From Bacteroides sp. (GTDB lineage Bacteria > Bacteroidota > Bacteroidia > Bacteroidales > Bacteroidaceae), in the NCBI GenBank assembly GCA_023665805.1, contig JAMPDJ010000006.1, positions 1 to 64,000 on the forward strand: a DNA stretch of 64,000 bases, read 5' to 3'. The position numbers and the translations under genes were made by a program. This document shows positions 35,848-48,504 of this stretch, piece after piece (within the stretch, counting starts at the first letter, position 1; the number at the start of each line of letters is the position of its first letter). Under the pieces are notes generated by a model. It worked only from the letters and a program-made list of their open reading frames with translations, did no database searches and had not been told where the DNA came from.

Positions 35848-37029
35848 ATGGCAAAAGAAAAATTTGAACGTACCAAACCCCATGTGAATATTGGTACTAT
35901 CGGTCATGTAGACCATGGTAAGACTACTTTGACTGCTGCCATTACCACTGTATTGGCTAAGAAGGGTCTGTCTGAGCAGAAGAGCTTTGATCAGATTGAT
36001 AACGCTCCCGAGGAGAAAGAGCGTGGTATCACCATCAATACTGCACACGTAGAGTATGAGACTGCAAATCGTCACTATGCTCACGTTGACTGCCCGGGTC
36101 ATGCTGACTATGTAAAGAACATGGTTACCGGTGCCGCTCAGATGGATGGTGCTATCATCGTATGTGCTGCTACTGATGGTCCTATGCCTCAGACACGTGA
36201 GCACATCCTGTTGGCTCGTCAGGTGAACGTTCCTCGTTTGGTCGTGTTCTTGAACAAGTGCGACATGGTTGACGATGAGGAGATGTTGGAGCTCGTAGAA
36301 ATGGAAATGCGCGAGTTGCTTGACCAGTACGAGTTTGAGGAGGATACTCCTATTATCCGTGGTTCTGCCTTGGGTGCCTTGAACGGTGTTGCCCAGTGGG
36401 AAGAGAAGGTAATGGAGTTGATGGATGCTTGTGACACTTGGATTCAGGAGCCTGAGCGTGATATCGACAAGCCTTTCTTGATGCCCGTTGAGGACGTGTT
36501 CTCTATCACAGGTCGTGGTACCGTTGCTACTGGTCGTATTGAGACTGGTGTCGTAAAGGTAGGCGATGAGGTTCAGATTTTGGGTCTCGGTGAGGACAAG
36601 AAGTCTGTTATCACTGGTGTTGAGATGTTCCGCAAGCTTCTTGACCAGGGTGAGGCAGGTGACAACGTGGGTCTGTTGCTTCGTGGTATTGACAAGCAGG
36701 ATGTTAAGCGTGGTATGGTTATCACTCATCCTGGTGTTATCAAACCTCACAAGAGCTTCAAGGCTTCTATCTACGTTTTGAAGAAGGAAGAGGGTGGCCG
36801 TCATACTCCTTTCGGTAACAAGTACCGTCCTCAGTTCTATCTCCGTACCATGGACTGCACCGGTGAGATTCATCTGCCCGAGGGTATTGAGATGGTAATG
36901 CCTGGTGATAACGTAGAGATTCGCGTAGACTTGATTTACGCAGTTGCTCTGAACGTTGGTCTGCGTTTCGCTATCCGTGAGGGTGGTCGTACCGTAGGTT
37001 CAGGTCAGATTACTGAGATTCTTGACTAA
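35848..37029 (+). CDS. tuf: Elongation factor Tu
   Basis: GTPase that delivers aminoacyl-tRNA to the ribosome. [10 protein letters not shown] (G1, near residue 20), [14 protein letters not shown] (switch region), [12 protein letters not shown] (G3) and NKCD (G4) are all intact, followed by domains 2 and 3 ([14 protein letters not shown], and later [13 protein letters not shown]). The length of 393 residues is standard. The gene stands between tRNA-Thr and tRNA-Trp, and shows the strong codon bias expected of a highly expressed protein (almost only GGT, CGT and GTT/GTA). Confidence 0.98.
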   Translation: MAKEKFERTKPHVNIGTIGHVDHGKTTLTAAITTVLAKKGLSEQKSFDQIDNAPEEKERGITINTAHVEYETANRHYAHVDCPGHADYVKNMVTGAAQMDGAIIVCAATDGPMPQTREHILLARQVNVPRLVVFLNKCDMVDDEEMLELVEMEMRELLDQYEFEEDTPIIRGSALGALNGVAQWEEKVMELMDACDTWIQEPERDIDKPFLMPVEDVFSITGRGTVATGRIETGVVKVGDEVQILGLGEDKKSVITGVEMFRKLLDQGEAGDNVGLLLRGIDKQDVKRGMVITHPGVIKPHKSFKASIYVLKKEEGGRHTPFGNKYRPQFYLRTMDCTGEIHLPEGIEMVMPGDNVEIRVDLIYAVALNVGLRFAIREGGRTVGSGQITEILD

Positions 37030-37050
37030 TTCTGGTCGTATAGAATAAAA

Positions 37051-37076
37051 GAGTCCTGCCAGTAATGGTGGGACTC
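37051..37076 (+). other. Small hairpin between tuf and tRNA-Trp
   Basis: GAGTCC and GGACTC (37051-37056 and 37071-37076) pair, with CCA/TGG inside. There is no T-run, so it is more likely an RNA-processing or partial pausing site than a terminator. Confidence 0.4.
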
Positions 37077-37081
37077 TATCT

Positions 37082-37154
37082 ACGGGAATAGCTCAGTTGG
37101 TAGAGCACTGGTCTCCAAAACCAGGTGTCGGGAGTTCGAGCCTCTCTTCCCGTG
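37082..37154 (+). tRNA. tRNA-Trp (CCA)
   Basis: ACGGGAA pairs with TTCCCGT at the acceptor; the anticodon loop TCTCCAAAA holds CCA; the T-arm is normal. It lies directly before secE, as is usual in many bacteria. Confidence 0.97.
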
Positions 37155-37171
37155 CTATAATAAAATAAAGT

Positions 37172-37366
37172 ATGCATAGCATAATTAAATATTGCAAGGA
37201 TTCATACGAAGAACTTGTGTATAAGACCACTTGGCCTTCGCGTTCGGAACTTACAAGTAGCGCTGTTGTTGTTTTAATTGCTTCCCTCTGCATCGCGCTG
37301 GTTGTGTTTGTCATGGACTCGGCTTTCCAAAACGGAATGGAGTTCATATATGGATTGATGCGTTAA
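37172..37366 (+). CDS. secE: Preprotein translocase subunit SecE
   Basis: A 64-residue single-span membrane protein that clamps SecY in the Sec translocon. SYEELVYKTTWPSRSEL is the conserved amphipathic helix and WPSR motif, followed by the transmembrane helix (AVVVLIASLCIALVVFVMDSAF). The short form with one helix is normal outside Proteobacteria. It lies 17 bases after tRNA-Trp and 16 bases before nusG. Confidence 0.95.
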   Translation: MHSIIKYCKDSYEELVYKTTWPSRSELTSSAVVVLIASLCIALVVFVMDSAFQNGMEFIYGLMR

Positions 37367-37382
37367 TCTTAAATTCTCAGGA

Positions 37383-37937
37383 ATGGCTGAAATTGAAAAG
37401 AGATGGTACGTGATGCGTGCCATCAGTGGCAAGGAAGGCAAGGTAAAGGAGTATATTGATGCCATGATTGCTCAGCATAGCGATTTTGCGTATAATGTAT
37501 CTCAGGTACTGATTCCTACAGAGAAGATTGTTACGGTCCGTAATGGTAAACGCGTTGTGAAAGAGAAATGCCGCTTCAGTGGCTATGTCTTTGTTGAGGC
37601 TGCCTTGGTGGGCGAGACTCAGTCACAACTGCGAAACGTTCCAAACGTACTTGGTTTCCTTTCCGCGACCAAGACAAGTGATACTCCCATGCCTATGTCT
37701 GCTGCCGAGGTTAGTCATATGCTTGGTACTGTGGATGAGATTCAGGATGTCCCGGAGGATGTCGTGTTCCCTTATGAGGTCGGTGAGAGTATAAAGGTTA
37801 CCGATGGTCCTTTCAGCGGATTTGATGCCGTAATTGAAGACATAAATACGGAAAAGAAAAAGCTGAAGGTTATGGTCAAGATCTTTGGACGTAAAACACC
37901 CTTGGAACTTGGTTTTATGCAGGTTGAGAAGCTGTAA
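37383..37937 (+). CDS. nusG: Transcription termination/antitermination factor NusG
   Basis: NusG binds RNA polymerase and couples it to ribosome or Rho. The N-terminal NGN domain (EKRWYVMRAISGKEGKVKEY and later FSGYVFVEA) and the C-terminal KOW domain (GESIKVTDGPFSGFDAVIED) are complete, within 184 residues. Compared with the shorter E. coli protein there are a few extra residues between the domains. It is followed 102 bases later by rplK. Confidence 0.97.
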   Translation: MAEIEKRWYVMRAISGKEGKVKEYIDAMIAQHSDFAYNVSQVLIPTEKIVTVRNGKRVVKEKCRFSGYVFVEAALVGETQSQLRNVPNVLGFLSATKTSDTPMPMSAAEVSHMLGTVDEIQDVPEDVVFPYEVGESIKVTDGPFSGFDAVIEDINTEKKKLKVMVKIFGRKTPLELGFMQVEKL

Positions 37938-38039
37938 GGTACAGAGCCTATGAGCAGGCTTGGTTTCCATGTAGTTACGTACAGTGGAGTGTTCCCTAAG
38001 GTGTCTCACAAACTTAAATAATTAAAGAGAAGTAAGAAA

Positions 38040-38480
38040 ATGGCTAAAGAAGTTGCTGGATTTATCAAATTGCAGATTAAAGGCGGTGCAGCAAATCCTT
38101 CTCCCCCAGTAGGACCTGCTTTGGGTTCTAAGGGTATCAATATCATGGATTTCTGCAAGGCTTTCAATGCCCGCACTCAGGACAAGGCCGGTAAGGTTCT
38201 ACCCGTAGTGATTACCTACTACACCGACAAGTCTTATGATTTTGTCGTGAAGACTCCTCCTGTTGCTGTTCAGCTGATGGAAGTCGCAAAGGTGAAGAGT
38301 GGTTCTGCTGAGCCTAATCGTAAGAAAGTTGCCGAAATCACTTGGGATCAGGTTCGCACTATTGCCGAAGACAAGATGCCGGATCTTAATTGTTTCACAG
38401 TTGAGGCTGCGATGACTTTGGTTGCCGGTACTGCTAGAAGTATGGGTATTACTGTGAAGGGTGAATTCCCTGGTAAATAA
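38040..38480 (+). CDS. rplK: 50S ribosomal protein L11
   Basis: L11 forms the GTPase-associated stalk base with 23S r[29 protein letters not shown] is the conserved start and the C-terminal RNA-binding half ends [12 protein letters not shown]. The length of 146 residues is normal. It begins the rplKAJL block. Confidence 0.98.
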   Translation: MAKEVAGFIKLQIKGGAANPSPPVGPALGSKGINIMDFCKAFNARTQDKAGKVLPVVITYYTDKSYDFVVKTPPVAVQLMEVAKVKSGSAEPNRKKVAEITWDQVRTIAEDKMPDLNCFTVEAAMTLVAGTARSMGITVKGEFPGK

Positions 38481-38501
38481 TAATAAAAACTTCAATTAAC
38501 A

Positions 38502-39200
38502 ATGAGTAAACTGACAAAAAACCAGAAGTTGGTAGCAGAGAAGATTGAAGCAGGGAAAGCATATTCACTGAAAGAGGCTACTGCCTTGGTAAAGGAAATC
38601 ACTACTACCAAGTTTGATGCTTCTGTAGATATCGATGTACGTTTGGGCGTAGATCCCCGTAAGGCTAACCAGATGGTACGTGGCGTGGTATCTCTCCCTA
38701 ACGGTACTGGTAAGGTAACTCGTGTGCTTTGCTTGTGTACTCCCGATCAGGAGGCTGCTGCTAAGGAGGCCGGTGCTGATTATGTAGGTCTTGATGAGTA
38801 TATTGAAAAAATCAAGGGAGGCTGGACCGATGTTGATGTGATTATCACCATGCCTGCAATCATGGGCAAGATTGGCGCACTGGGTCGCGTATTGGGTCCC
38901 CGTGGCTTGATGCCCAACCCCAAGAGCGGTACCGTTACCATGGATGTGGCCAAGGCTGTCCGTGAGGTAAAGCAGGGTAAGATAGACTTCAAGGTTGACA
39001 AAACCGGTATTGTGCATGCATCTATAGGTAAGGTGAGCTTCACTCCCGAGATGTTGGCTCAGAATGCCAAGGAGTTCATGTCTACCATCATGAAGTTGAA
39101 GCCTGCTACTGCCAAGGGTACATATGTTTTGAGTGTTTATCTTTCAAGTACAATGAGCCGTGGTATAAAGGTTGATCCTAAGACCACTGACGAAATCTAA
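38502..39200 (+). CDS. rplA: 50S ribosomal protein L1
   Basis: L1 forms the mobile stalk that helps release deacylated tRNA. The two-domain pattern is intact, with the family block [19 protein letters not shown] near residue 130 and [17 protein letters not shown]. The length of 232 residues is standard. It starts 21 bases after rplK. No copy of a 23S-like L1 operator was searched for in the leader. Confidence 0.98.
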   Translation: MSKLTKNQKLVAEKIEAGKAYSLKEATALVKEITTTKFDASVDIDVRLGVDPRKANQMVRGVVSLPNGTGKVTRVLCLCTPDQEAAAKEAGADYVGLDEYIEKIKGGWTDVDVIITMPAIMGKIGALGRVLGPRGLMPNPKSGTVTMDVAKAVREVKQGKIDFKVDKTGIVHASIGKVSFTPEMLAQNAKEFMSTIMKLKPATAKGTYVLSVYLSSTMSRGIKVDPKTTDEI

Positions 39201-39219
39201 TTCAAATAGTACATAGATC

Positions 39220-39744
39220 ATGAGAAAGGAAGATAAAGGCTTAATTATAGCACAGCTTGGCGAAATGCTGAAGCAGTATCCTCATTTCTACGTAGTGGAT
39301 GTCGAGGGTATGAATGCAGGTCAGACAAGTACTCTGCGTCGCATGTGTTTCAAGAACAACCTGAAAATGGTTGTCGTGAAGAACACTTTGTTACAGAAAG
39401 CACTTGAGGCCAATGAGATTGATTTCGAGGCTTTGTATCCTGTATTGGTAGGTACGACTGCAGTCCTCTTTAGCGAGGTGGCAAATGCTCCTGCCAAGAT
39501 GTTGAAGGAACTGAAGGGCAAGAAGGTAGAGAAGCCTGTTCTGAAGGCTGCCTATGCCGAGGAAGGCATATATGTGGGTGCAGAACAGTTGGACGCTCTC
39601 TGCTCTATCAAGAGCAAGAACGAGGTTATCGCAGATATCGTTGCCTTGTTGCAGTCTCCGGCCAAGAATGTACTTTCTGCACTGCAGAGTGGCCAGAACA
39701 CTATTCATGGTGTCCTCAAGACATTGGGCGAGCGTCCCGAGTAA
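39220..39744 (+). CDS. rplJ: 50S ribosomal protein L10
   Basis: L10 anchors the L7/L12 dimers to the ribosome. MRKEDKGLIIAQLGEMLKQYP, the LRRMCFKNNLKMVVVKNTLL block and a C-terminal helix that binds L7/L12 are present in 174 residues. It starts 19 bases after rplA, so there is no room for the long leader seen upstream of rplJ in E. coli. Confidence 0.96.
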   Translation: MRKEDKGLIIAQLGEMLKQYPHFYVVDVEGMNAGQTSTLRRMCFKNNLKMVVVKNTLLQKALEANEIDFEALYPVLVGTTAVLFSEVANAPAKMLKELKGKKVEKPVLKAAYAEEGIYVGAEQLDALCSIKSKNEVIADIVALLQSPAKNVLSALQSGQNTIHGVLKTLGERPE

Positions 39745-39812
39745 TTGTCGGAAACATCGCCGCATAATAATATCACGCAAAGTAAAAACAAACAATAAAT
39801 AAAGTAAATAAC

Positions 39813-40190
39813 ATGGCAGATTTGAAAGCTATCGCTGAAGAGTTGGTAAACTTGACAGTAAAGGAAGTGAATGAGTTGGCAACCATCTTGAAGGATGAGT
39901 ATGGTATCGAACCCGCTGCTGCAGCAGTTGCAGTTGCTGCTCCCGCTGCTGGTGGTGCAGAGGCCGCTGCAGAGGAGAAGACCGATTTCGATGTAGTATT
40001 GGTTGACGCAGGTGCGGCTAAGCTTCAGGTTGTAAAGGCCGTTAAGGAGGCTTGCGGTCTTGGCTTGAAGGAGGCTAAGGAGATGGTAGACGGTGCTCCC
40101 AGCACTCTGAAGGAAGGTATGCCCAAGGCTGACGCCGAGGCTTTGAAGAAGACCCTCGAGGAGGCTGGTGCCAAGATTGAACTGAAGTAA
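39813..40190 (+). CDS. rplL: 50S ribosomal protein L7/L12
   Basis: The acidic stalk protein that recruits translation GTPases. The N-terminal dimerisation helix, the alanine-rich hinge ([19 protein letters not shown]) and the C-terminal domain ([27 protein letters not shown]) are all present in 125 residues. It lies 68 bases after rplJ. Confidence 0.98.
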   Translation: MADLKAIAEELVNLTVKEVNELATILKDEYGIEPAAAAVAVAAPAAGGAEAAAEEKTDFDVVLVDAGAAKLQVVKAVKEACGLGLKEAKEMVDGAPSTLKEGMPKADAEALKKTLEEAGAKIELK

Positions 40191-40217
40191 TTCGGAACTT
40201 CCTGTAAAGGGAATTAT

Positions 40218-40255
40218 GGTAAAGGATCCTCTGGTAGAGGGTTCTTTACCTTTTT
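40218..40255 (+). terminator. Attenuator-like hairpin between rplL and rpoB
   Basis: The arms GGTAAAGGATCCTC (40218-40231) and GAGGGTTCTTTACC (40237-40250) pair with one or two mismatches around a short loop, followed by TTTTT. Partial termination here would lower rpoBC expression relative to the ribosomal proteins, as known for this junction in E. coli. Confidence 0.85.
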
Positions 40256-40296
40256 GTGTCTATACATTCCAAAAGTCATCAATAACGACCGATTAG

Positions 40297-43200
40297 ATGT
40301 CTAATATTATTAACAACAGAGTAAATTTCGCAACCGTCAAGGCTCCTTATGCTTATCCGGATTTCCTTGATGTGCAGTTGAAGTCATTTAAGGACTTCCT
40401 CCAGTTGGATACTCCTCCTGAGCTTCGCAAGAACGATGGTCTGTACAAGGTGTTCAGTGAGAATTTCCCTATTGCAGACACGCGTAATAATTATGTATTG
40501 GAGTTCTTGGACTATTATATAGATCCACCCCGTTATTCCATCGAAGAGTGTCTCGAACGCGGTTTGACGTATAGCGTGCCCTTGAAGGCCAAGCTGAAAC
40601 TGTATTGCAACGATCCGGATCATGAGGATTTTGATACCGTTATTGAAGACGTTTTCTTAGGGCCGATTCCTTATATGACAGACAATGGTACTTTTGTAAT
40701 CAATGGTGCCGAACGTGTCGTAGTGAGTCAGTTGCATCGCTCTCCGGGTGTATTCTTTGGCAGCAGTGTACATAGCAACGGTACTCAATTGTATTCTGCC
40801 CGTATTATTCCTTTCAAAGGGAGTTGGATAGAGTTCGCAACTGACATACAGAATGTTATGTATGCCTACATCGATCGTAAGAAGAAGTTGCCTGTAACTA
40901 CTCTGTTGCGTGCTATCGGATTCGAGAATGACCGTGACATTCTGGAAATTTTCAACCTTGCCGAGGAGGTTAAGGTAACAAGAGAGAACCTGAAGGCTCA
41001 TTTGGGACAGAAGTTGGCCGCCCGTGTATTGAAAAGCTGGGTAGAGGACTTTGTGGATGAGGATACCGGTGAGGTTGTCAGCAACGAGCGCAATGAGGTG
41101 CTGTTGGATCGTGAAAGCGAATTGACGGAGGAGAACATAGGACAGATACTGGAAAGTGGCGAAAGTACTATTCTGCTTCACAAAGAAGAAAACCAAGGCA
41201 CTGATTATAGTATCATATTCAATACTCTGCAAAAGGATATTACCAATAGCGAGAAGGAAGCCATCACATATATCTATCGTCAGTTGCGTAATGCAGATCC
41301 TGTTGATGACGCCAGTGCGAAGGAGGTGATATTCAACCTGTTCTTCTCTGACAAACGTTATGACTTGGGAGAAGTTGGACGTTACCGTATCAACAAAAAA
41401 TTGAATCTCAGCACAGATACTGATGTACGTGTCCTGACCAAGGAAGACATTATTAAGATTATCAAGTATCTTGTTGAACTCATCAACAGTAAGGCTCAGG
41501 TGGATGATATTGACCATTTGAGCAACCGTCGTGTACGTACTGTTGGCGAACAACTGGCAAACCAGTTTGCTATTGGTCTGGCACGTATGAGCCGTACCAT
41601 TCGCGAACGTATGAATGTTCGTGACAACGAGGTGTTCAGTCCTACGGATTTGATAAACGCCAAAACTATTTCAGGTGTAATCAATACGTTCTTTGGCACA
41701 AATGCCTTGAGCCAGTTCATGGATCAGACCAACCCATTGGCCGAGGTGACACACAAGCGCCGCCTCTCTGCCTTGGGTCCTGGTGGTCTGTCTCGTGAGC
41801 GTGCAGGTTTCGAGGTGCGTGACGTGCATTATACGCATTATGGACGTCTCTGTCCCATTGAGTCTCCTGAAGGACCTAATATCGGTCTTATCAGTAGTCT
41901 GTGTGTATATGCTAAGATTAACGACCTTGGTTTCATCGAAACACCCTATCGAAAGGTAGAGAATGGCGTAGTGGACCTTTCTCCCAACGGTATCAAGTAT
42001 TATAGCGCAGAAGAGGAGGAAAACTTGATTATAGGTCAGGGTAATGCTCCATTGCGCGATGACGGTACCTTTATCCGCAAGGTGGTAAAGTGTCGCCAGG
42101 ACGATGATTATCCTGTAGTGCCGCCCGAACAGGTGAATCTGATGGATGTGGCTCCTCAGCAGATTGCATCTATAGCCGCAGGTTTGATTCCTTTCTTGGA
42201 ACATGATGATGCTCACCGTGCATTGATGGGCAGTAACATGATGCGTCAAGCGGTGCCTTTGGTACGTACGGAGGCTCCTATTGTTGGTACTGGTATAGAA
42301 AAACAGGTGTGTGAGGACAGCCGCACAATGATTACGGCCGAGGGTGACGGGATAGTGGATTATGTAGATGCCACAACCATCCGTATCCTGTATGATCGTA
42401 CCGAGGAGGAGGATTTCGTAAGTTTCGAGCCGGCAATGAAGGAATACCGTATTCCCAAGTTCCGTCGTACAAACCAGAACATGACCATCGACTTGCGTCC
42501 GATTTGTGAGAAAGGACAACGTGTGAAGGCTGGTGACATTCTCACTGAGGGTTATTCTACCGAAGCCGGTGAATTGGCCTTGGGCAAGAATCTGTTGGTA
42601 GCATACATGCCATGGAAAGGTTACAACTATGAGGATGCTATCGTTTTGAACGAGCGTATTGTCCGTGAAGATGTTCTTACCAGTATTCATGTAGAGGAGT
42701 TCAGTTTGGAGGTCCGCGAGACAAAGCGTGGCATGGAGGAATTGACAAGTGATATTCCCAACGTTAGCGAAGAGGCAACCAAGGACCTGGACGAGAATGG
42801 CATCATTCGCATCGGTGCTAATGTTGTGCCCGGTGACATCATGATAGGTAAGATCACTCCCAAGGGAGAAAGCGATCCTAGTCCTGAAGAAAAGTTGCTG
42901 CGTGCAATCTTTGGCGACAAGGCAGGTGACGTGAAGGATGCTTCGTTGAAGGCCAGTCCGTCATTGAAGGGTGTGGTTATAGACAAGAAACTATTCTCAA
43001 AGGCTATTAAGACACGTTCTGCCAAGGCAGAGGACAGAAAGCGCATTGCTGCTATAGATGAAGAATTTGACTGTAAGGTTGCTGACCTCAAGGCTATTCT
43101 GGTAGATAAGTTGCTGGAGCTGACCGAAGGCAAGTTGAGCGCAGGTGTGAAGGATTATATGGGTGCGGAGTTGATTCCTGCCGGTGTTCCTATCACGGCT

Positions 43201-44106
43201 CCTGTGCTGGAAACTTTCGATTATACTGCCGTTCAGCTGAGTGGATGGACCGATGACGAGCATACAAACGAGCTGATAAAGGCTTTGGTCATCAACTTCT
43301 TGAAGAAGTATAAGGTGCTGGACGCTGAAATTAAGCGTGCCAAGATTGCTATCACCATCGGTGACGAACTGCCCAGCGGTATCATCCAGATGGCAAAGGT
43401 ATATATTGCCAAGAAGCGAAAGATAGGCGTAGGCGATAAGATGGCAGGTAGACATGGTAACAAGGGTATTGTTTCCAAAGTGGTTCGTCAAGAGGACATG
43501 CCATTCTTGGCAGACGGCACTCCCGTTGATATCGTGCTGAATCCTCTGGGTGTGCCCAGCCGTATGAATATCGGTCAGATATTCGAGACTGTTTTGGGTG
43601 CCGCAGGTAAGAAACTTGGCGTTAAGTTTGCCACTCCCATTTTTGACGGTGCTCATCTTGAGGACCTGAATGAATGGACGGACAAGGCCGGATTGCCGCG
43701 CTATTGCTCTACACAGCTGTACGATGGTGCTACCGGTGAACCGTTTGACCAATTGGCTACCGTCGGTATAGCATATATGCTGAAACTGGGCCACATGGTA
43801 GAGGACAAGATGCATGCTCGTAGCATTGGCCCGTACAGTCTCATTACTCAGCAGCCTCTTGGCGGTAAGGCACAGTTCGGTGGTCAGCGTTTTGGTGAGA
43901 TGGAGGTCTGGGCTATCGAGGCATTCGGTGCCAGCCACGTGTTGCAGGAGATTCTGACCATTAAGAGTGATGATGTAACTGGCAGAAGCAAGGCATATGA
44001 GGCTATAGTCAAGGGCGACTCCATGCCGGCAGCCGGTATTCCTGAATCATTGAACGTGTTGTTGCACGAGTTGCGCGGCTTGGGCTTGAGAATTACGTTG
44101 GATTAA
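40297..44106 (+). CDS. rpoB: RNA polymerase beta subunit
   Basis: Catalytic half of RNA polymerase, 1269 residues as in other Bacteroidetes. Recognisable blocks in order: the N-terminal lobe with [22 protein letters not shown]; the rifampicin-binding region with [46 protein letters not shown] and [35 protein letters not shown]; and the C-terminal [15 protein letters not shown] and [24 protein letters not shown]. The rifampicin pocket residues look wild type (Q in FMDQTN, H and R in THKRRL, S in RRLSAL), predicting sensitivity. It begins 41 bases after the attenuator hairpin and is followed 18 bases later by rpoC. Confidence 0.98.
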   Translation: MSNIINNRVNFATVKAPYAYPDFLDVQLKSFKDFLQLDTPPELRKNDGLYKVFSENFPIADTRNNYVLEFLDYYIDPPRYSIEECLERGLTYSVPLKAKLKLYCNDPDHEDFDTVIEDVFLGPIPYMTDNGTFVINGAERVVVSQLHRSPGVFFGSSVHSNGTQLYSARIIPFKGSWIEFATDIQNVMYAYIDRKKKLPVTTLLRAIGFENDRDILEIFNLAEEVKVTRENLKAHLGQKLAARVLKSWVEDFVDEDTGEVVSNERNEVLLDRESELTEENIGQILESGESTILLHKEENQGTDYSIIFNTLQKDITNSEKEAITYIYRQLRNADPVDDASAKEVIFNLFFSDKRYDLGEVGRYRINKKLNLSTDTDVRVLTKEDIIKIIKYLVELINSKAQVDDIDHLSNRRVRTVGEQLANQFAIGLARMSRTIRERMNVRDNEVFSPTDLINAKTISGVINTFFGTNALSQFMDQTNPLAEVTHKRRLSALGPGGLSRERAGFEVRDVHYTHYGRLCPIESPEGPNIGLISSLCVYAKINDLGFIETPYRKVENGVVDLSPNGIKYYSAEEEENLIIGQGNAPLRDDGTFIRKVVKCRQDDDYPVVPPEQVNLMDVAPQQIASIAAGLIPFLEHDDAHRALMGSNMMRQAVPLVRTEAPIVGTGIEKQVCEDSRTMITAEGDGIVDYVDATTIRILYDRTEEEDFVSFEPAMKEYRIPKFRRTNQNMTIDLRPICEKGQRVKAGDILTEGYSTEAGELALGKNLLVAYMPWKGYNYEDAIVLNERIVREDVLTSIHVEEFSLEVRETKRGMEELTSDIPNVSEEATKDLDENGIIRIGANVVPGDIMIGKITPKGESDPSPEEKLLRAIFGDKAGDVKDASLKASPSLKGVVIDKKLFSKAIKTRSAKAEDRKRIAAIDEEFDCKVADLKAILVDKLLELTEGKLSAGVKDYMGAELIPAGVPITAPVLETFDYTAVQLSGWTDDEHTNELIKALVINFLKKYKVLDAEIKRAKIAITIGDELPSGIIQMAKVYIAKKRKIGVGDKMAGRHGNKGIVSKVVRQEDMPFLADGTPVDIVLNPLGVPSRMNIGQIFETVLGAAGKKLGVKFATPIFDGAHLEDLNEWTDKAGLPRYCSTQLYDGATGEPFDQLATVGIAYMLKLGHMVEDKMHARSIGPYSLITQQPLGGKAQFGGQRFGEMEVWAIEAFGASHVLQEILTIKSDDVTGRSKAYEAIVKGDSMPAAGIPESLNVLLHELRGLGLRITLD

Positions 44107-44124
44107 AATATACAGAAACAAGAT

Positions 44125-47100
44125 ATGGCTTTCAAGAAAGAAACCAAGGTGAAAAATAACTTCACCAAGATAACCATCGGACTGGCATCCCCGGAGGAGA
44201 TTCTCGAAAACTCCTACGGCGAGGTGCTTAAGCCCGAAACCATCAACTACCGTACTTATAAGCCTGAGCGTGACGGCCTGTTCTGTGAACGTATTTTTGG
44301 CCCCACAAAGGACTATGAGTGCCATTGCGGAAAGTACAAGCGCATACGTTACAAGGGTATCGTTTGTGACCGCTGTGGTGTAGAGGTTACGGAAAAGAAG
44401 GTTCGCCGCGAGAGAAGCGGTCACATCCAGCTTGTTGTTCCTGTAGCGCATAATTGGTATTTCCGTTCTCTGCCCAATAAGATAGGCTACCTTTTGGGCA
44501 TGCCCACCAAGAAGCTTGACAGTATTATCTATTACGAACGTTACGTTGTTATTCAAGCCGGTGTCTTGGGGCCTCGTGATGAAAAGGATGAACGCACTGT
44601 TCAGGATGGTGTGGCCCATAATGGTGATTTGCTGACCGAGGAAGAATATATCTCTTTGATAGATCGGTTGCCTCGCGACAATCAGTATCTTGACGATACC
44701 GATAGCACTAAGTTCATTGCCAAGATGGGTGCAGAGGCTATTTTGGACTTGTTACAGCGTGTAGACCTTGATAAGTTGAGCTATGACCTCCGTGATACAG
44801 CCAACACGGAGGGAGCACAGCAGCGCAAGAATGAGGCCTTGAAACGTTTGCAGGTCGTGGAGAGCTTCCGTGCAAGTCGGGACATCAACAAGCCGGAGTG
44901 GATGATTTTGCGTATCCTGCCGGTCATTCCACCAGAGTTGCGTCCATTGGTGCCTTTGGATGGCGGACGTTTTGCCACCAGTGACCTGAATGATTTGTAC
45001 CGCCGTGTGATTATCCGTAACAATCGCTTGAAGCGTTTGTTGGAAATCAAGGCTCCCGAAGTGATTCTGCGTAATGAGAAGCGCATGTTGCAGGAGGCCG
45101 TGGACAGCCTGTTCGACAATAGTCGTCGTGCCAGCGCAGTGAAGTCCGAGAGCAATCGACCTCTCAAGTCTTTGAGTGACTCGCTCAAGGGCAAGCAGGG
45201 ACGTTTCCGTCAGAACTTGCTGGGTAAGCGTGTAGACTATAGTGCGCGTTCCGTAATTGTTGTAGGTCCGGAGCTGAAGATGGGCGAGTGTGGCCTACCA
45301 AAGCTGATGGCAGCTGAACTGTACAAGCCGTTCATCATCCGCAAGCTCATTGAACGTGGTATAGTCAAGACGGTTAAGAGTGCCAAGAAGATTGTGGACC
45401 GCAAGGATCCTGTAATTTGGGACATTCTGGAGAATGTAATGAAAGGTCATCCTGTGCTCTTGAACCGTGCACCTACACTGCACCGTCTGGGTATTCAGGC
45501 ATTCCAGCCCAAAATGATTGAGGGCAAGGCTATTCAGTTGCATCCATTGGCATGTACTGCGTTCAATGCCGACTTTGATGGTGACCAAATGGCTGTTCAT
45601 TTGCCATTGTCAAATGAGGCTATCCTGGAGGCGCAATTGTTGATGCTCCAGAGCCACAATATTCTCAATCCCGCCAATGGCGAGCCTATCACCGTTCCTT
45701 CTCAGGATATGGTTTTGGGTCTGTATTATATTACAAAGTTGCGTCCTGGTGCCAAGGGTTCCGGCATGAGTTTCTATGCTCCAGAGGAGGCTATCGTGGC
45801 TTTCAATCAGAAGCGTGTGGAAATCCATGCTCCAATCAAGGTTGTAGTGGACGACATTTTGGAGGATGGCAAGTTGGGCAAACGCCAGGTGGAAACCTCG
45901 GTGGGTCGACTTATTGCCAATGAGATTATACCATCTGAGATTGGTTATTTCAATGATGTCATCGCCAAGAAGAGCCTTCGTGGTTTGATTACCAAGGTTA
46001 TCAAGAGTGTGGGTGTGGCTCGTGCTTGTGAGTTCTTGGACGGTATCAAGAACCTTGGCTACAAGATGGCATACGAGGGCGGTCTGTCCTTCAACTTGGG
46101 CGATATCATCGTACCGGAGGAAAAGGCTGAACTTGTACAGCGTGGTAATGATGAGATCGAACGTATCACCATGGACTATGGTATGGGTTTCATTACTGAC
46201 AAGGAGCGTTACAATCAAGTCATAGAGACTTGGACCAAAGTCAATAACGACTTGTCTCAGATATTGATGAAGACCATGCGCGAGGCCGAGGAAGGCTTTA
46301 ACGCAGTATACATGATGCTGGATTCCGGTGCCCGTGGTAGTGCCGGTCAGATCAGTCAGTTGTCAGGTATGCGTGGTTTGATGGCCAAGCCCCAGAAGGC
46401 TGGTGCCGAGCCTCTCACCATCGAGAACCCCATTTTGTCCAACTTTAAGGAGGGCATGAGTGTGCTGGAGTACTTCATCTCTACTCATGGTGCCCGTAAG
46501 GGTCTTGCCGATACCGCCTTGAAGACCGCCGATGCCGGTTATTTGACACGTCGTCTTGTAGACGTATCTCACGATGTCATCGTTACAGAGGAAGACTGTG
46601 GTACGTTGCGTGGTCTTGAGTGCACGGCACTGAAGAATGGTGACGAGGTGGTAAGTTCTCTTTACGACCGTATCTTGGGTCGTGTGAGCGTGCATGATGT
46701 AATTCATCCCACTACGGGTAAGATGATAGTGGCGGCCGGTGACGAAATCACCGAGGCTAAGGCACAGGAAATAGAGAACAGCCCCATAGAGATGGTGGAA
46801 ATACGTTCCGTCTTGACTTGCGAAAGCCACAAGGGCGTTTGTGTCAAGTGCTATGGTCGCAATCTGGCCTCCAGCCGCATGGTCCATATAGGTGAGGCTG
46901 TCGGTGTCATTGCCGCGCAGTCCATCGGTGAACCAGGTACCCAGTTGACATTGCGTACTTTCCATGCTGGTGGTGTGGCCGGTAATGCCGTTGCAAATGC
47001 ACAGATTAAAGCCAAATATGAGGCTCGTCTGGAATTTGAGGAGTTGCGTACTGTAGATGCACAGACCGACAATGGCACTTCCAAGGTTGTTGTAAGCCGT

Positions 47101-48432
47101 TTGGCCGAGGTTCGTTTCGTAGAGCCCAAGACCGGTATCGTGCTGCTCAGCCAGGATGTTCCCTATGGTAGCACCCTGTTCAAGCAGGAGGGTGATATTG
47201 TTCAGAAGGGTGATATTATTGCTCAATGGGATCCGTTCAACTCTGTTATCGTTACCGAGTCTGCGGGTAAGGTCAAGTTCGAGGACGTTATAGAGAATGT
47301 GACTTACCGCGTGGAAACTGATGAGGCTACCAAGCAGAGCGAGTTCATTATCATCGAGTCCAAGGATCGCAACAAGATTCCTGCTTGTCACATCTTGGAC
47401 GAGAATGGCGAGCTGTTGCGTACCTACAATTTCCCCATTGGCGGCCATATTGCCATCAGTGATGGTGCCGATGCGCGTGTTGGTGAAATCTTGATTAAGA
47501 TACCTCGTGTTGTAGGCGGCGGTGGTGATATTACCGGTGGTCTGCCTCGTGTTACCGAGTTGTTCGAGGCTCGTAATCCCAGCAATCCCGCAGTCGTTGC
47601 CGAGATTGACGGTGTTGTTACAATGGGACGACTTAAGCGAGGTAACCGCGAAATCACCATCACATCCAAGGTGGGTGATGTTCGCAAGTACCTGGTACCC
47701 ATCTCCAAGCAGATTCTGGTACAGGACAACGACAATGTGCGTGCAGGCACTCCTCTCTCCGACGGTGCCATCACTCCAGCCGACATCCTGGCCATCAAGG
47801 GTCCCACTGCCGTACAGGAATATATAGTCAACGAGATTCAGGACGTGTACCGCCTGCAGGGTGTTAAAATTAACGATAAGCACTTCGAGGTCATCGTACG
47901 TCAGATGATGCGCAAGGTTCAGATTATGGAACCAGGTGACACCCGTTTCCTTGAAACCCAGATTGTGGACAAACTCGACTTTGCCGAGGAGAACGATCGC
48001 ATTTGGGGCAAGAAGGTGGTGGTCAATGCCGGTGACAGTGAAACCATGTATCCCGGCCAGATTGTTACATCACGTCGTCTGCGTGACGAGAACTCTCTGT
48101 TGAAGCGTCAAGACAAGAAGATTGTGGAGGTGCGTGATGCCATGCCCGCAACTTCAACCCAGATTCTTCAGGGTATCACCCGTGCATCGTTGGCTACAGG
48201 CTCATTCATGAGTGCCGCATCCTTCCAGGAAACTACCAAGGTGCTGAATGAGGCCGCCATCAATGGCAAGAGCGATTACTTGGAGGGCATGAAGGAGAAC
48301 GTTATTTGCGGTCACCTGATTCCTGCCGGTACTGGTATGCGTGATTACGAGAAGATTGTGGTGGGTTCACGTGAAGACTACGAACGTACACTTGCCAACC
48401 GTAAGGCGCGTCTTGATTTTGATGACTTTTGA
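44125..48432 (+). CDS. rpoC: RNA polymerase beta' subunit
   Basis: The 1435-residue catalytic subunit. The N-terminal zinc ribbon ([20 protein letters not shown]), the [14 protein letters not shown]-type bridge region here as [13 protein letters not shown], and the active-site loop [13 protein letters not shown], which holds the three aspartates for magnesium, are intact. The trigger loop ([19 protein letters not shown]) and the second zinc site ([13 protein letters not shown]) follow. It is the last gene of the superoperon; a strong terminator starts 26 bases later. Confidence 0.98.
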   Translation: MAFKKETKVKNNFTKITIGLASPEEILENSYGEVLKPETINYRTYKPERDGLFCERIFGPTKDYECHCGKYKRIRYKGIVCDRCGVEVTEKKVRRERSGHIQLVVPVAHNWYFRSLPNKIGYLLGMPTKKLDSIIYYERYVVIQAGVLGPRDEKDERTVQDGVAHNGDLLTEEEYISLIDRLPRDNQYLDDTDSTKFIAKMGAEAILDLLQRVDLDKLSYDLRDTANTEGAQQRKNEALKRLQVVESFRASRDINKPEWMILRILPVIPPELRPLVPLDGGRFATSDLNDLYRRVIIRNNRLKRLLEIKAPEVILRNEKRMLQEAVDSLFDNSRRASAVKSESNRPLKSLSDSLKGKQGRFRQNLLGKRVDYSARSVIVVGPELKMGECGLPKLMAAELYKPFIIRKLIERGIVKTVKSAKKIVDRKDPVIWDILENVMKGHPVLLNRAPTLHRLGIQAFQPKMIEGKAIQLHPLACTAFNADFDGDQMAVHLPLSNEAILEAQLLMLQSHNILNPANGEPITVPSQDMVLGLYYITKLRPGAKGSGMSFYAPEEAIVAFNQKRVEIHAPIKVVVDDILEDGKLGKRQVETSVGRLIANEIIPSEIGYFNDVIAKKSLRGLITKVIKSVGVARACEFLDGIKNLGYKMAYEGGLSFNLGDIIVPEEKAELVQRGNDEIERITMDYGMGFITDKERYNQVIETWTKVNNDLSQILMKTMREAEEGFNAVYMMLDSGARGSAGQISQLSGMRGLMAKPQKAGAEPLTIENPILSNFKEGMSVLEYFISTHGARKGLADTALKTADAGYLTRRLVDVSHDVIVTEEDCGTLRGLECTALKNGDEVVSSLYDRILGRVSVHDVIHPTTGKMIVAAGDEITEAKAQEIENSPIEMVEIRSVLTCESHKGVCVKCYGRNLASSRMVHIGEAVGVIAAQSIGEPGTQLTLRTFHAGGVAGNAVANAQIKAKYEARLEFEELRTVDAQTDNGTSKVVVSRLAEVRFVEPKTGIVLLSQDVPYGSTLFKQEGDIVQKGDIIAQWDPFNSVIVTESAGKVKFEDVIENVTYRVETDEATKQSEFIIIESKDRNKIPACHILDENGELLRTYNFPIGGHIAISDGADARVGEILIKIPRVVGGGGDITGGLPRVTELFEARNPSNPAVVAEIDGVVTMGRLKRGNREITITSKVGDVRKYLVPISKQILVQDNDNVRAGTPLSDGAITPADILAIKGPTAVQEYIVNEIQDVYRLQGVKINDKHFEVIVRQMMRKVQIMEPGDTRFLETQIVDKLDFAEENDRIWGKKVVVNAGDSETMYPGQIVTSRRLRDENSLLKRQDKKIVEVRDAMPATSTQILQGITRASLATGSFMSAASFQETTKVLNEAAINGKSDYLEGMKENVICGHLIPAGTGMRDYEKIVVGSREDYERTLANRKARLDFDDF

Positions 48433-48458
48433 TTAGTTACTCATAAATCCTTTATTAA

Positions 48459-48504
48459 CAAGAACGCTCTGCGAAATGACATTGGCAGAGCGTTCTTGTT
48501 TTTG
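48459..48504 (+). terminator. Terminator of rpoC
   Basis: Perfect 14-base arms (48459-48472 and 48485-48498) followed by TTTTTG, ending the superoperon. Confidence 0.95.

Noticed and set aside
43000-43938. Long minus-strand open frames within rpoB and rpoC
   Set aside because: They are opposite to invariant coding sequence with strong codon bias, which produces long antisense frames.
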